Of a DNA stretch of 64,000 nt, positions 32,193 to 43,279 are shown one piece after another. This DNA is from Sinonovacula constricta (taxonomy: Eukaryota > Mollusca > Bivalvia > Cardiida > Solecurtidae): positions 27,237,478-27,301,477 of the forward strand of contig CM017558.1 of the NCBI GenBank assembly GCA_007844125.1, in the 5' to 3' direction. Each line of letters starts with the position of its first letter. Positions within the stretch are counted from its first letter, which is position 1. Under the pieces are notes generated by a model. It did no database searches. It was not told where the DNA came from and saw nothing but the letters and a program-made list of their open reading frames with translations. Made by a program: the position numbers and the translations under genes.

Positions 32193-34677
32193 CTCCTTGT
32201 GACCCTCGTATGCTGACATGTGTAGTGGGGTCATCCCTGAATTGTCTCGATGCATCTCGTCTAGGCCACGGTCCAACAACTGTTGCACTATGGGTATACA
32301 TCCCTGAGCACACGCGATACTTAACACAGTCCGACCTTCAGAATCAATTGTGTCCACAGCCGAGCCCCAAAACAACAACTGGGTCACAACTTTTTCTAGA
32401 CCCATTGAGGCTGCAGCCAGTAAAGGCGTGCGTCCATTTTTATCGGCATGGTCAACGTCTGCATCCCACTCAAGCAACATTTCACACACTTCATAGTGAC
32501 CTTCATATGCAGCAACCAAAAGTGGTGTCATGCCATCTTTATCCTGATGGTTCACCTCTGCTCCGCGCTCTAACAACAGACTCACAACCTTCTCATGGCC
32601 TTTGCTGGCTGGGATACACAATGCAGCAACTGAAAGCGCCGTTCGCCCATCACAGTCTTGGTGATCAATGTCGGCGGAAAAGTTAAGTAAATGCTCGACA
32701 ATTTCCGTATGGCCCATATAGGCCGCAGCTATCAGGGCTGTACGCCCCTCGTTATCCGCTTTGTTTACATCTGCACCATTCTCTAAAAGTTTAATCACAA
32801 TATCCTCATGGCCGCCCCATGCCGCTGCACGAAGCGCTGTCCTCTGATCATTATCTGCATTGTCAACACTAGCGCCGGCAGACAACAACACACTGACCAC
32901 TGCTGTGTGACCACCCCATGCCGCTGAACGCAGCGCTGTCCAACCATCTTCATCAGCATTGTCCACATTAGCCCCAACCTCCAGGAGTGCCGAAACAACC
33001 TCAGAGAACCCTTGCTTGGCTGCAAGGTTTAACGGTGTCTGTTTTGATTTATCTAAAGCTTCAATGTTTGCCCCCTTTAACAACAACAACTGCACAATAT
33101 GAAGGTTGCCTTGGTAGGCTGCAGTGTGTAACAATGTCCGGCCATTGGCATCTATGTGATTAAGTTGCTCGTCTAGATCTTTATCTGTTAGTTTTGGGGA
33201 TTCTATGTTTGACTCCATTGTGAGACTCTCCTTCATGCTTGCTGCCTCAGCTTCTTCCTCACAAGGCATCGCAGCTCCACCATCAAGCAACAATTTCAAC
33301 ACTTTCTGCTCTTTTGGTATCCCAGCATGGAGACATTTCTCCACATCAGCCCCTGCCACTAACATCCACTGCACCAGATGTGAATGCTGGATCGGCCCTG
33401 GAAAGTTACTTTTCACAAGATGCAAGGCAAAGTCTTGAACCTCCGCTGGCGAAAGATGGGGGGCATGCAGTGTAGCATACATTGACAGCATGCCATGGCC
33501 TTCAGATGCATTGCACAGATATTTCTGGGTGCAGTGTTTCACATCCAGCAACCACTCAGCAAAACTGTGATGAAACAATATCCGAGTACCATCTGCACCT
33601 GTGATCAAAATCTTTGACAGTAATTTCATCCGTTTCTCAAAATCTTCATGGGAAAGAGAAGGGAATTTCACCTGAGCACATCCATACAGTTCAAAGTCTG
33701 TCAGAGGTCTGCGAGATGCCAGAATCACTTCTAACACTGGCTGGATTTTTGAGAACTGTTTTCGCACAAATAATCTTTGACATAGCCAAAGATACAGGCC
33801 ATTTAGCGTGCCAGGTATCTCACGGATTTCACGCAACATTATAAAGTTTGATGCCACACCATCTAATACTTTCTCCAGGTACAGAAAACAGCCATTACTC
33901 TTGATATGTAATTGATTCAGCATTTCTGCTGTCTCGCGACTCAGGTGCTGACGCAATTCCTCCTCCTGGTCCAGCCGACACAGGATGTACTGTTGAACGT
34001 CCCGCACCACATGTGACTTGCGCAAATCGTCGAGACTTATTTTACGAAATCCTGTGAACATTCTTGTAATGGCTTTATTCTGTTTTCTTGAGGAGCACAC
34101 AAGCAGCATCCATTTTGGAAACAATGAATGATGATTGGCTAATAATTCTGCTATTGTCTTACTCCCTTCTTCTCGCTCACTTACCGAATGAAGATATGAC
34201 TCATCGATAGAGTCAACCAGAATAAAATGTGTCTTTTCTGGAGCTTCTATTTGATTTATTGGATCCAAGAACACTTTTTTAAAAACATCATCTGGGTTTG
34301 TTTCACATTCACTAGAATTTAACAATTTCTGCACAGATGACTTTTTCACAAATTTTGCATAATCGGGTATGACGTCACTACAAACTAGCTGGTTAACAAT
34401 GTTACGAATAAAAAACGTCAGCGAAAGTGTTTGTAGATTGTGTGCCTGACAGAAGTGAAAGGCAAGGAGTCGTTGGTTTAGTGACACCTGTTTACCCTCA
34501 GAGCAAGTTGGCCAAACGAGCTCGCAGCACATGGCAGGTCTTCCCACAGCCTGGCCCTCCCATAATCAGCGCCCCACAGGTCTTCGAGGCTGGGCGATTC
34601 TCCAGACAGTGGCTCACTTTACTGAACGACCACTCGCGGCAGTAAAACCTCTTCCCGCGTAACAAACACTGCGTCAT
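32193..34677 (-). CDS. ANKRD50: ANKRD50-like ankyrin/P-loop protein, N-terminal part, frameshifted
   Basis: In this family an STAND-type P-loop ATPase region precedes a long ankyrin domain. Vertebrate ANKRD50 acts with the SNX27-retromer-WASH machinery in endosome-to-plasma-membrane recycling; that role here is inferred by homology. ATG at 34677 gives [16 protein letters not shown], the expected family N-terminus. Walker A GGPGCGKT is at residues 40-47, and the Walker B-like LVDSIDE lies in the ATPase region. Conserved stretches include [20 protein letters not shown] and [16 protein letters not shown]. Ankyrin repeats start near residue 507 with DANGRTLLH. Nine are complete and the tenth is cut after EGHKE at a good donor (GAG/GTGAGT, intron from 32192). 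One surplus base near 34536, directly after the Walker A motif, shifts the frame. Removing one base leaves 828 codons ending in phase 0. Otherwise intact, so either an assembly error or a recent mutation. The remaining ankyrin repeats and C-terminus are not in the window. Confidence 0.9.
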
Positions 34678-34700
34678 CTTGGCTTATTTGGTCGCAAACT
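34678..34700 (-). promoter_or_regulatory. 5' UTR stub and splice acceptor of the ANKRD50-like exon
   Basis: Minus strand: TTTTTTTTCTTTTGAGGG and TTTTTGTGTTCAG form a strong polypyrimidine acceptor ending at 34699. It is followed by 21 nt of untranslated sequence before the ATG. The exon is therefore 32193-34698, and transcription must begin in an upstream non-coding exon to the right. Confidence 0.7.
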
Positions 34701-36590
34701 GAACACAAAAACCCTCAAAAGAAAAAAAATCTGTAACAAAATGCTTTTTCAATGCTACAACAAAAACAAGTGAACACTTTCATCATAAACCCAACTCGAT
34801 CTATATTTCCAATAGATTTCCCAATTTTCCAAGTTAGTACCATCTGGTAGCAACATTGTGCAGTTGGCTCACTGAGAATCAAACCCAATGTAAAACAAAA
34901 ATCCAATTCTGAGTGGAGTGACTCAGACAACACACCACACAGTTGTACAAATATAATCAATAAGAAACAATACGTTCACTAATTAATAATATAATACGAA
35001 ACACAGAAAACAAATGCTGTTATTCTGAGCTGATGAGATGTAAAGTCGGTTGAATATATCAGTGGCTTGTGAATCACAGAGCTATCCAGAAAATGATGGA
35101 CTCTTCATTTAAGATCAGCTGTGAATGGCAATATCTTATCCTTTCTGCACCCATCACATATACACCTACCCAATTTATAAACTTTCAGTCATTCAACAAA
35201 CTTGAAGTTGGACTTTATTCAAACTGCCACAGTAGCACACACAGTTGTAAATGATAGCTTAAGTGTAGTCAATTAAATTACAAACAATGACTCCAAGTTT
35301 TAACCATTTTCAACTCTTTTCTTTTTTTCAATCACCTGCTTCTCACTCAGTTTATCCTCCACTTGTTCACCGCTAAATTAATATTCAAACTTTACATATT
35401 TAGGTGACCAAATTAAAACATCACAGTTTCCATAGCAGCACTTATGCGCCAAGATACTTGAAATACTGAAATAACAGTCGCACCTGAAAGTCCCAATCAA
35501 CACTTAAAATATATCTCCACAAATCTCTAAAAATGTTCACACAAATTCAACAAATCATTTAGTTACCATGGTGTTGTTGAGGCACATACCCAGTTCTGAT
35601 AATCCACCTGTGACTTTTATAACCAATGTCCACTTGTGGGTGTCAATATCTGAGGTAAAATATTTCAACTAATGATGTGGTTTCAATTTCATCTCCATCT
35701 ATAATAAAACATCTCAACATCTCATATAGTCCTATGCCAATAATGAACTCATTCTGCCTATAGAAATATCACCACTGCTAGATCAACACCATCTTCCTAA
35801 CCCTGCTGACTTAATCAGTAATTTTCATCAGCTGAAATTGATATACAAAAATCTTTCTCAATGTGGAATACTGACTGCTCACACTACATTTCTTTTACAG
35901 TCTGATGATGGTGAGGTTTACACCAGTACATCTCCACTGACTGAAGCTCCCACTTTACCCCCAAAGTTTTGTATCCCAGTCTCCGTTACACTTCCATGCT
36001 GAGCTTTTCACTTTCTTGCAATACAGATAAACACACACACTCTTTCTATAGGAATGTGGAAATAAAAACACATCTAAATAAATCAGCTGGCAACTTTCTC
36101 AGAAATTCTCCTTGAAATTTTAAATTATATTTTCTGTGTGTGACTTGTGTTTCTCAGAGCTGTCCTTTATTTCTCAACTGTACTGCTTGGCTGCATTTAG
36201 CAATTCTCCTATCTCTATATCACTCCTATCCAATCGGGTTGGGAATCAATACTGTTGTTCGGAGAGTCCTTCTCGTACAAACACAGCACAGATGTACCAC
36301 ACAGCATCACAACCACCCATACACAGCATCCTGACAACCTCTCCAACTTCTCGGCATCTGAAATAAACAAGAAATAGTAGAATATAATTATCCCACTGCC
36401 AAAACGGTACAACAGATGTATTTGTACATAGATGTATTGGTTCAATCTAAAAAACGATCGTAACTGAATGCTTCTGTTCAGAGATGGAGGTCAATAATAT
36501 CCTACAGGATCAAGTGTACAGGGTGCGGGCAACAGAACAATGATCAGGATAACATGAATAAGATATGTCATTTTTCATGTTTATACTGTA
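34701..36590. other. 5' intron or upstream region of the ANKRD50-like gene
   Basis: No repeat family is obvious over almost 1.9 kb, which is unusual for this window. On the minus strand a TTTCTTGTTTATTTCAG acceptor precedes ATGCCGAGAAG at 36360. This could be a 5' UTR exon, but the frame after that ATG closes after 16 codons. No CpG-rich promoter patch is seen. Confidence 0.3.
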
Positions 36591-36594
36591 AAGT

Positions 36595-36705
36595 TAATCC
36601 AGATCTGGCCTGTGCAATTAGTGTAGATCCAGATCAGTCAGTTTCTTCTGGAAACTGTCTTAACAGGATCGGCAAAATTTGTTGCAGTCACTAGCAACAT
36701 GTTAA
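36595..36705. repeat. HP hairpin element, complete
   Basis: Left arm TTAGTGTAGATCCAGATCAG, loop TCAGTTTCTTCTGGAAACTG, right arm TCTTAACAGGATCGGCAAAA, then the standard 3' flank TTGCAGTCACTAGCAACATG. Unexpanded. Confidence 0.7.
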
Positions 36706-36745
36706 GTTACATATGTACAGTTGTAAGCAAGTCAGTCTGCAAATA

Positions 36746-37024
36746 AGTTTGTTTATTGGGTTTATTGTCCCTCCAACAGTATTTCAGTTATCTGGAGACG
36801 GTGTCCACTTGAAGCAGATATAGTGCTGCCGTCACTGTGTATAGTAGGCCGTGTGGCATGAAACCACACCCAGTCACAATATCCTGACACCGGGCCAACC
36901 AATCGTGGTACTATAGCAAGGGAGCTATACCATTTGTTACGACTTTTATATGTCGCAGGATCGATACCGAGGCCCCCCCATACATTGAGCTGATGCTCTG
37001 CCGATGGTGCTACCAGGTCTGGTC
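36746..37024 (-). repeat. SINE-C, nearly full length
   Basis: Plus strand GTTTATTGGGTTTATTGTCC through GTGCTGCCGTCACTGTG to the head complement (GTGCTACCAGGTCTGG at about 37008). Deletions have removed the CATGCC...AACACC part and part of the CTTGAGCGTTAGC region. Confidence 0.8.
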
Positions 37025-37344
37025 TGCAAATAAGTTGATATATGTGTACTGTTGTTAAATCATGACGCAAGTTCTAGGTGAGCGTTAGCACAAACATAAG
37101 ATACCTTCATACATGATAATATATGCATTTAGCATAATTTCTGTGCTAAATTAATGCATTCAATTTCATCAAATATTTGAAAGTTTGAAAGATGCAAATT
37201 AACCATACTAGGGTCATTTTGCTGATTTAATGAACATTAATTCACCTAATCCATATTGCAAGAACACATCAACTCTGAACAACCAGTACATTGTATAGGG
37301 TTTAATATTAAAGTTGAATGCTCAGCAGAAATTGATAAAAACAA

Positions 37345-37435
37345 GGTCGAAGTTGTAGATTCAGATCTGCCAGTACCAGCTGGCAGCTGTATGATCTAGA
37401 TCTGCACTCTTTGCTTCTGCATCAAGAAATATGTC
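37345..37435. repeat. HP hairpin element, adjacent to an array
   Basis: Left arm AGTTGTAGATTCAGATCTGC, loop CAGTACCAGCTGGCAGCTG, right arm TATGATCTAGATCTGCACTC. Its 3' flank words (TTGCTTCTGCATC, AATATGTCTAA) merge straight into the array that follows. Confidence 0.65.
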
Positions 37436-37905
37436 TAACACATCTGCATGTAGATATAATATGTCTAAAAAACAGAGTATAGAAATATGTCTAAATGCCT
37501 CTGCATGTAGATGTTATACCTCTAAAAACTAAAAATAGAGTCTAGAAATATGACTAAACACCTCTGCATGTACATGTAATACCTCTAAAAACTAAAAATA
37601 ATACCTCTAAAAACTAAAAAAAAATAGTCTAGAAATATGTCTAAACACCTCTGCATGTAGATGAAATACCTCTAAAAACTAAAAATAGTCTAGAAATATG
37701 TCTAAACACCTCTGCATGTAGATGTAATACCTCTAAAATCTAAAAACAGAGTATAGAAATATGTCTAAACACCTCTGCATGCAGATGTTATACCTCTAAA
37801 AACTAAAAATACAGTCTAAATATTTGTTTCTAAACACCTCTGCATGTAGATGTAATACCTCTTAACACTAAAAACAGAGTCTAGAAATATGTCTTAACAC
37901 CTCTG
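37420..37905. repeat. 61-66-bp tandem repeat, about 7 copies
   Basis: Unit with AAATATGTCTAAACACCTCT, GCATGTAGATGTAATACCTC and TAAAAACTAAAAATAGTC. It starts in the 3' flank of the HP copy at 37345-37435, so this array is also HP-associated. A sub-duplication of TAATACCTCTAAAAACTAAA occurs near 37590. Confidence 0.8.
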
Positions 37906-38028
37906 TAATAGTGTAATAGATAATATATATAATAGTCTTAAGAATAAGCTTGGGTATAATAGTGGTGTGGCATGTGGCATGAGAATGAATAATTTGCATG
38001 AAGAATGTTTGATAAGAGCTGCCATTTT

Positions 38029-38512
38029 GGCTTTAAAGGTACTATCCGACAGTTTTTACAAAAAAATCTTTTCAATAAACAATCACATAAACTATTGTTA
38101 ACTGAACAGATCACGTGAAATGCTGTTGATGACCTACACCTGTATAAAAAAGTGAACTTTAAAACCACAATCGTCATTCTAAATGTATGTCCTATCTGAG
38201 CCATGCTGCACAGTTAGCTATTTTTAATCTAAGAAATCTACTTATGTTTTAGCTCATTCACATCATCCATTCTGAAGCTGATGTCTATTCTTAACAGGAA
38301 TCCCAATCATTCTTATTTGAAGATTTAAAAAGAATGAACATTTGAAGTGTTGATGAACGAGTTTTACTGTCCTAAAATTAAGATACTGTTAAAGATCATC
38401 TAAACTTAGACTAAAGTATGATCTTTCTGCAACTAAACACCAAAACCCCAGAAGTCAGATATTGTTATATGTATCTGACATGGGCAAACTGTCAGGTACC
38501 ACCTTTAAATGC
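38029..38512 (+). repeat. MITE-T, full length
   Basis: TTAA-AGGTACTATCCGACAG at the left and GCAAACTGTCAGGTACCACCT-TTAA at the right. About 475 bp. It is joined to a second copy at the right TTAA. Confidence 0.85.
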
Positions 38513-38785
38513 GACAGTTTCGACGAAAATATTTTCATTAATCATCTTAATATAACTATTGTTATCTGAACAGATATCACAAAATGCTGTTTACTGATGT
38601 CCTACGCCTGTCTGAAAAGTGAACCATACTGTCCCAATCATCAATACAAACATGTATTTCCTATCGGAGCCAAGCTGCACAGGTTAGCGTTTTTTAAACT
38701 AAGAAAACAACTTATGTTTTAGTTCCTTCATGTCATCCGCTGTGACGTTGATGTCTATTTGTAGCAGGAATCCCAATAGAAAATT
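38509..38785 (+). repeat. MITE-T, second copy in tandem, truncated
   Basis: Starts right after the right terminus of the previous copy with a shortened left end (GCGACAGTTTCGACGAAAAT) and contains GCTGTTTACTGATGTCCTAC, AAGCTGCACAGG and GATGTCTATTTGTAGCAGG. It stops at ATCCCAATAG; the 3' third is missing. Confidence 0.75.
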
Positions 38786-38789
38786 GACA

Positions 38790-39780
38790 TATGCACTGCT
38801 GGTCATCCATGAACAAGTGAAAAATGAAAATTCCAGTGGTCTGGATTGCCTATTGGACACCATGGGCAATAGTTGATTTCACTACCCCTGGGGAAGTAAT
38901 TGGATATATTCATTTTAAATTGAAATTGTAGCAATATATCTTCAACATTTGTCTCTCGAGTATATCGCTATTGCTAACCTACAACAAGAAGAATCATCAA
39001 AAGCTGATTTTAGCTGAATCATGAAACTTTACATAATTAAAATATGCATTTCAACTTTCAAATATAAAAACATGTAAATCACTTACTCGGCAAATTTGCA
39101 ACGTAATTAAAATAGCATGCATGCTTTAAATTAAACCGTCAATTGTATCACTACATTCATAAAGGGAACCTAATTGTTTTGCCATAAATAAGTTTGGGCT
39201 ACTCAGCTGGAAACATTCCCATACAAGGCCTTTCCATTTTCTTCATGCCATATCAGATTTCAGGCTTAATTTAATACAATCAATCATAAGCTGTCATCTT
39301 TAATAGATAAGAAATGCATTAATCAATGAGGTATTTTCTTTCCCACCATCCAAATTTTCAACCCATTTCCCAGCAACCAAACAGTCTCACAACCAGTTTT
39401 ACAACCATGATCTTTTTATAATACCATAGCAACCTTTATTTAATTTTTACCACATGCAGGGATGGATCCAGAGGGGTTGGGGATGGGGGATGCATCCCAC
39501 CCCTCAACAATCCAGGCAAAAGAATAGAGTTGTCAAAACACACATGTAAGCTTAAAAAATACTAAGCTTTTAAAGTCAATTTTGTCTGTTGACTGCTTAG
39601 ATCAAAGTTAGGGTCCCTTACCGTGTATATCTATCTAGTACATGTATTTGCTGCCATAAATTTGAATGGATTCATACCCCGACCCCACCAAAATTTTCTG
39701 AATCCACCCCAGACCACATGATACACTGTGTATATTACTTTGACCATTTCCTAATTTAAGCCTTCTGATACTACTTTTCT
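38790..39780. other. No gene seen
   Basis: AT-rich sequence. TGGATCCAGAGGGGTTGGGGATGGGGGATGCATCC near 39460-39500 is partly mirrored (inverted) at 54108-54150, which suggests another old dispersed repeat of unknown class. Confidence 0.3.
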
Positions 39781-39784
39781 ACTT

Positions 39785-40196
39785 TTCTGTTTTCAGACAA
39801 ACATTTCAGTAACACGTTCATGGTCATTATAGCAACATCTGTCTTTTCTGGTGGCCGCAACAGCTCAATTGGTAAAGCGTCGGCTTGTGGATCGGGAGGT
39901 CACGAGTTCCAACCCCAGCCGGGTCAAACCAAAGACTTTAAAGTTGGTAGTAGTGGCTTCCCTCCTAACACTCAGAGCTAAGGAGACAGCATTACGCCCG
40001 ACTCGTCGGTGTCAGTATAATGGACCGGCTGGGTTCTGTCCCTGGGCACCTCATAAGTGCCCCTGTGCTATAACGATAGAAATGTTGCTGCACAGTATCA
40101 ACAAAAATGCCGGCAGATCTCATCCCATCCCTATTCTGGTGGAGGGAGACACCAGACAAATGTCCGGGTAGAAGCACCAGTGCACTACAGCACTCA
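39785..40196 (-). repeat. SINE-A split by SINE-B
   Basis: The left part 39785-39854 (TTCATGGTCATTATAGCAAC) and the right part 40134-40196 (GGTGGAGGGAGACACCAGAC, ATGTCCGGGTAGAAGCACC) are the two sides of one minus-strand SINE-A. The 9-bp word TTCTGGTGG is duplicated at 39846-39854 and 40134-40142 around the insert. Confidence 0.75.
39855..40133 (+). repeat. SINE-B, full length, nested
   Basis: Head CCGCAACAGCTCAATTGGTA (box A) and GAGTTCCAACCCCAGCC (box B), then AAGACTTTAAAGTTGGTAG, GTCGGTGTCAGTATAATGG, GGGCACCTCATAAGTGCCCC and GATCTCATCCCATCC. Complete and flanked by a 9-bp target-site duplication, so this is a direct insertion. Confidence 0.9.
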
Positions 40197-40211
40197 TCAC
40201 AAAATATTAAA

Positions 40212-40535
40212 AAACACTGGATCTTCGGTCTACCAAGCAGGCAATATCTACTGGACTGGACCAAATTTAACCCGATCAGTATGATTCTGGCATTTTGACA
40301 CAAAAACTGGTAAACTAACCAAGTTAAGGTTGGGTTAAGTAAAAGGCTGTAAAGCATTGTTAAGTTTAGTTTAGTTAAGTTTAGTTTAGTATATATGTTT
40401 CATAATAATTCAGAATTTTGAAAATGATGTGAGTGAAAATTCTGGTGGACCTGCAGTCTATTTATTTAAATTTAATGGACCAACAGACATTTTGGTGGAC
40501 TTGGGCCATGGTCCATCAGGTTTTGTCAAAGACTG
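40212..40535 (+). repeat. REP-R copy 1
   Basis: Shares with 49540-49850 and, inverted, 55845-56240: GGCAATATCTACTGGACTGG, ATTCTGGCATTTTGACAC, AAAGGCTGTAAAGCATTG, AATTTAATGGACCAACAGAC and GGTCCATCAGGTTTTGTC. It includes a short TTAAGTTTAGTTTAG run. No coding frame; class unknown. Confidence 0.65.
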
Positions 40536-40544
40536 CTACAGGTC

Positions 40545-40785
40545 AGATGGAGGACCATCCCACATAATTCCTTTGCCTAGACTGGGACCCGAATCCCTGT
40601 GGTGAGAGGGGAGCAGTCTGAGAAGTAACAAATCCACTTTAGCGATGCTACATTTTAAAAATATTTTTTGGACTACCACTTTGACACAATTATGGTCTTA
40701 TTGGCAATGTGCAGTTGATTATTGGTAACAGAGGATCCAAGACTTATGTCTGGGTTGAACCATCAGTGCACAGCCATGCTACATT
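40545..40785 (-). repeat. SINE-A, old and broken
   Basis: A head complement at 40575-40640 (GGGACCCGAATCCCTGTGG) and a separate tail/body part at 40680-40785 (ACACAATTATGGTCTTATTG, TGTCTGGGTTGAACCATC). The order is not that of an intact copy, so these may be two insertions. Confidence 0.5.
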
Positions 40786-40901
40786 TTTAATAACAAATAC
40801 ATAATTCCTAAGTTTGTCACCACACCTTCAAGCACAAGTGAAAAGATGCACTGATGAACAAACTTAGCAAGCAAGGTAGATCTTAATCATTTCAGCTCCC
40901 A

Positions 40902-41385
40902 TTAAAGGTGGGATCCGACAGTTTGGACCAAAAGTATTTTTTTAACATCATAATTGTTACCAGAACAGATCTCACTATGTGTTGTTTTTTGATGTCCTAC
41001 ACCTGTCTGACCATTGTCACCATCGTCATTACAATCATGTATTTCCTATCTGAGCCATGCTGCACAGTTAGCTATTTTTAAACTAAGAAAACGATGGGAC
41101 CACTTATGTTTTAGCTCATCCACATTATCCACTGTGAAATTATTCTATTTTAAGCAGAAATCCAAACTGTTCTTAATTATAGATTTGAAAATAATGAACA
41201 TTTAAGCGTTGATTAACGAGTTTTACTGCCCTAAAATTGAGATACTGTTGAAAATTGTCAAAGCTTAGCCTAAGGAATGTGTGTTTTTTTATGCAGAAAG
41301 TATGTATACATACCCCAAACAGCAGTCAGATATTGTTACACATATCATATATGGACAAAATGTCATACAACAAAATTATATGCTG
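40902..41385 (+). repeat. MITE-T copy
   Basis: Left end TTAA-AGGTGGGATCCGACAG. Internal words are in family order. The right end (GGACAAAATGTCATACAAC) is degraded. Confidence 0.75.
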
Positions 41386-41473
41386 TCTGATCCTAATCTA
41401 TAAAATTTGCCTCAACAATTTAGGTTAAGCATACTAAGAGTTAAAAGCACCTCAACACCACAAAACTAACAAA

Positions 41474-41672
41474 AATGGGATGGGATCGTACTAGCCAGCA
41501 TTTTTGCCGATACTGTGCAGCAACATTTCTATCATTATAGCACAGGGGCACTTATGAGGTGCCCAGGGACTGAACCCGGTCGGTTCATTATAATGACACC
41601 AATGAGTCAGGCATAATGCTGTCCCCTTATCCCCGAGCATTAGGAGGGAAGCCACTACTACCAACGTACAAC
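41474..41672 (-). repeat. SINE-B, head missing
   Basis: The plus strand runs AATGGGATGGGATCGTACTA to CCACTACTACCAACG, where the tRNA head should begin. A SINE-A copy follows 25 bp later. Confidence 0.75.
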
Positions 41673-41697
41673 TAACAGAAACACTAACACAAATATT

Positions 41698-41868
41698 GTG
41701 GTCCCGAGTCCTGGTCGAGGCAGGAACATTAACCTGGCGATGTCCTCCATCTGACCTTGGTGGTTCTACCCTGACAAATATCTCTGGTCTTCCTACCATC
41801 AACAAATTTGCTGGATTTTGCCAATGTGATCATAATTGTGTTAATGTGATGTAACAAAAACAACAGCG
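41698..41868 (+). repeat. SINE-A, head truncated
   Basis: Starts within box B (TCCCGAGTCCTGGTCGAGGC) and continues through GGTGGTTCTACCCTGACAA, TGGTCTTCCTACC and GTTAATGTGATGTAACAAAA. Confidence 0.7.
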
Positions 41869-42200
41869 AATAAAGCCAAGATCAAGTAAAAATATCACTA
41901 ATAGTTGAACAACACTTACAATTTCCACATCCAAGCTAACTATTTCCCATAATCAGAACTTCTCCATGTTCTAAAACCAGAAGAACCACTTTCTAAGAAA
42001 CATAACCACCACAACCACCATCAAACTGTTCCACAAATCTGAAATCTCAAATTCCACAATCTGATTTCACAACCACTCTCCATATACAGCTAATGTGTTG
42101 CCCACAGATGTGCAGCAGATTTGTGTTATGTTTAAGTTGATACTTCTAAGAATTCAAAGATCAAACCATTCTAGGTTTTGTGTTATATTAAGTCACACAA

Positions 42201-42600
42201 ACTTTAAAGGTGGTATCTAACAGTTTGGACCAAATACTTATTATCAAATAACCAATTAAATCGTTGTTACCTGAGAAGGTGATGCAAAATGCTGTTCATT
42301 GGTGGCCTAGATCTGTGGGAGAAGTGAAACATTACACTCCAATCGTCATAACAATCAGGTTTTTCCTATCTGAGCCACGCTGCTGAGATAGCTATTTTTA
42401 AACTAAGAAAACCATGTGACCACTTACTTTTGATGTGTTATATCATCATCTGGGTAGTCCGCGCTGACGTCGGTATCTATATTTAGCTGTGATAACTTTT
42501 GTGCTTACTTACAGATTCGAAAATAATGAACACGTAGTTATTTTGTTGTCCTGTCTGACATACTGGTAGTGTTAAAAATTGTCGATGCGATTTCACCAAT
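42201..42600 (+). repeat. MITE-T copy, 3' end degraded
   Basis: Left end TTAA-AGGTGGTATCTAACAG, then GCTGTTCATTGG, TTCCTATCTGAGCCACGCTG, AGATAGCTATTTTTAAACTA. It resembles the arms of the foldback copy at 20600-21264 more than the 475-bp form. Confidence 0.7.
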
Positions 42601-42819
42601 TATAATCAGTTTATTAATCTACGCAGTGCTACGTTCATAAATGGTTTTTGATTAGTAGCTTACATAATTAAGAGTACACAAACCCTCTGTTAAAAGGAAT
42701 TGCTCTCTGCATTTATAAAATAGTAAAGCAAAAAATGTAATCTCAAGACACTAGGATAAGGGATCTTCATCCAAAATTAAAAAGACACTTTATACATGGT
42801 ACACAACTCATGTTTCAAA

Positions 42820-43275
42820 GAGCCCATTCCCCCATGGTTAAAAAGGCACATTACCTCCATGGTTAAATGGTTAAAAGAGCACTTCACCCCTTGGTTAAAT
42901 GAAAAACGAGCTCTTTACCCTAAGGTTATAGGGCACTTTTCCAAATGGTTCAAAGATCACTTTACCTAGAGCACTTTATCTAATGGTTAAAAAGGCACAA
43001 TATCCCCATGCCTAAAAGAACACATTACCCAATAGTTAAACACAAATACTTTTTCCCATGGTTAAAAGAGCACTTTTCCATGGTCAATTGAGCTCTCTAC
43101 CCTTGGCCTAAATAGCACTTTACCAATTGTTGATAGAGCCCTTTACCCAGGGTTAATAGAGCACTTTACCCAGGGTCATAAGAGCACTTTGACCAGGGTC
43201 ATAAGAGCACTTTACACAGGATTAAAAGAAAACTTTACCCAGGGTTAACAAAAGCTTTAACCCAGGGTAAACATA
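42820..43275. repeat. degenerate 22-30-bp tandem repeat
   Basis: Repeating GAGCACTTTACCC followed by AGGGTTAA/ATGGTTAAA with strong unit-length drift. Units are more regular at the right (43130-43250) than at the left, suggesting directional or older expansion at the left. Confidence 0.7.
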
Positions 43276-43279
43276 GCAA

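Noticed and set aside
32177..32686. 169-codon plus-strand frame opposite the ankyrin exon
   Set aside because: Antisense shadow of a conserved coding exon.
36215..36445. Minus frame after a TTTATTTCAG acceptor, as an upstream ANKRD50-like coding exon
   Set aside because: The family N-terminus starts at 34677, and the ATG-initiated frame after the acceptor closes after 16 codons. At most it is a UTR exon.
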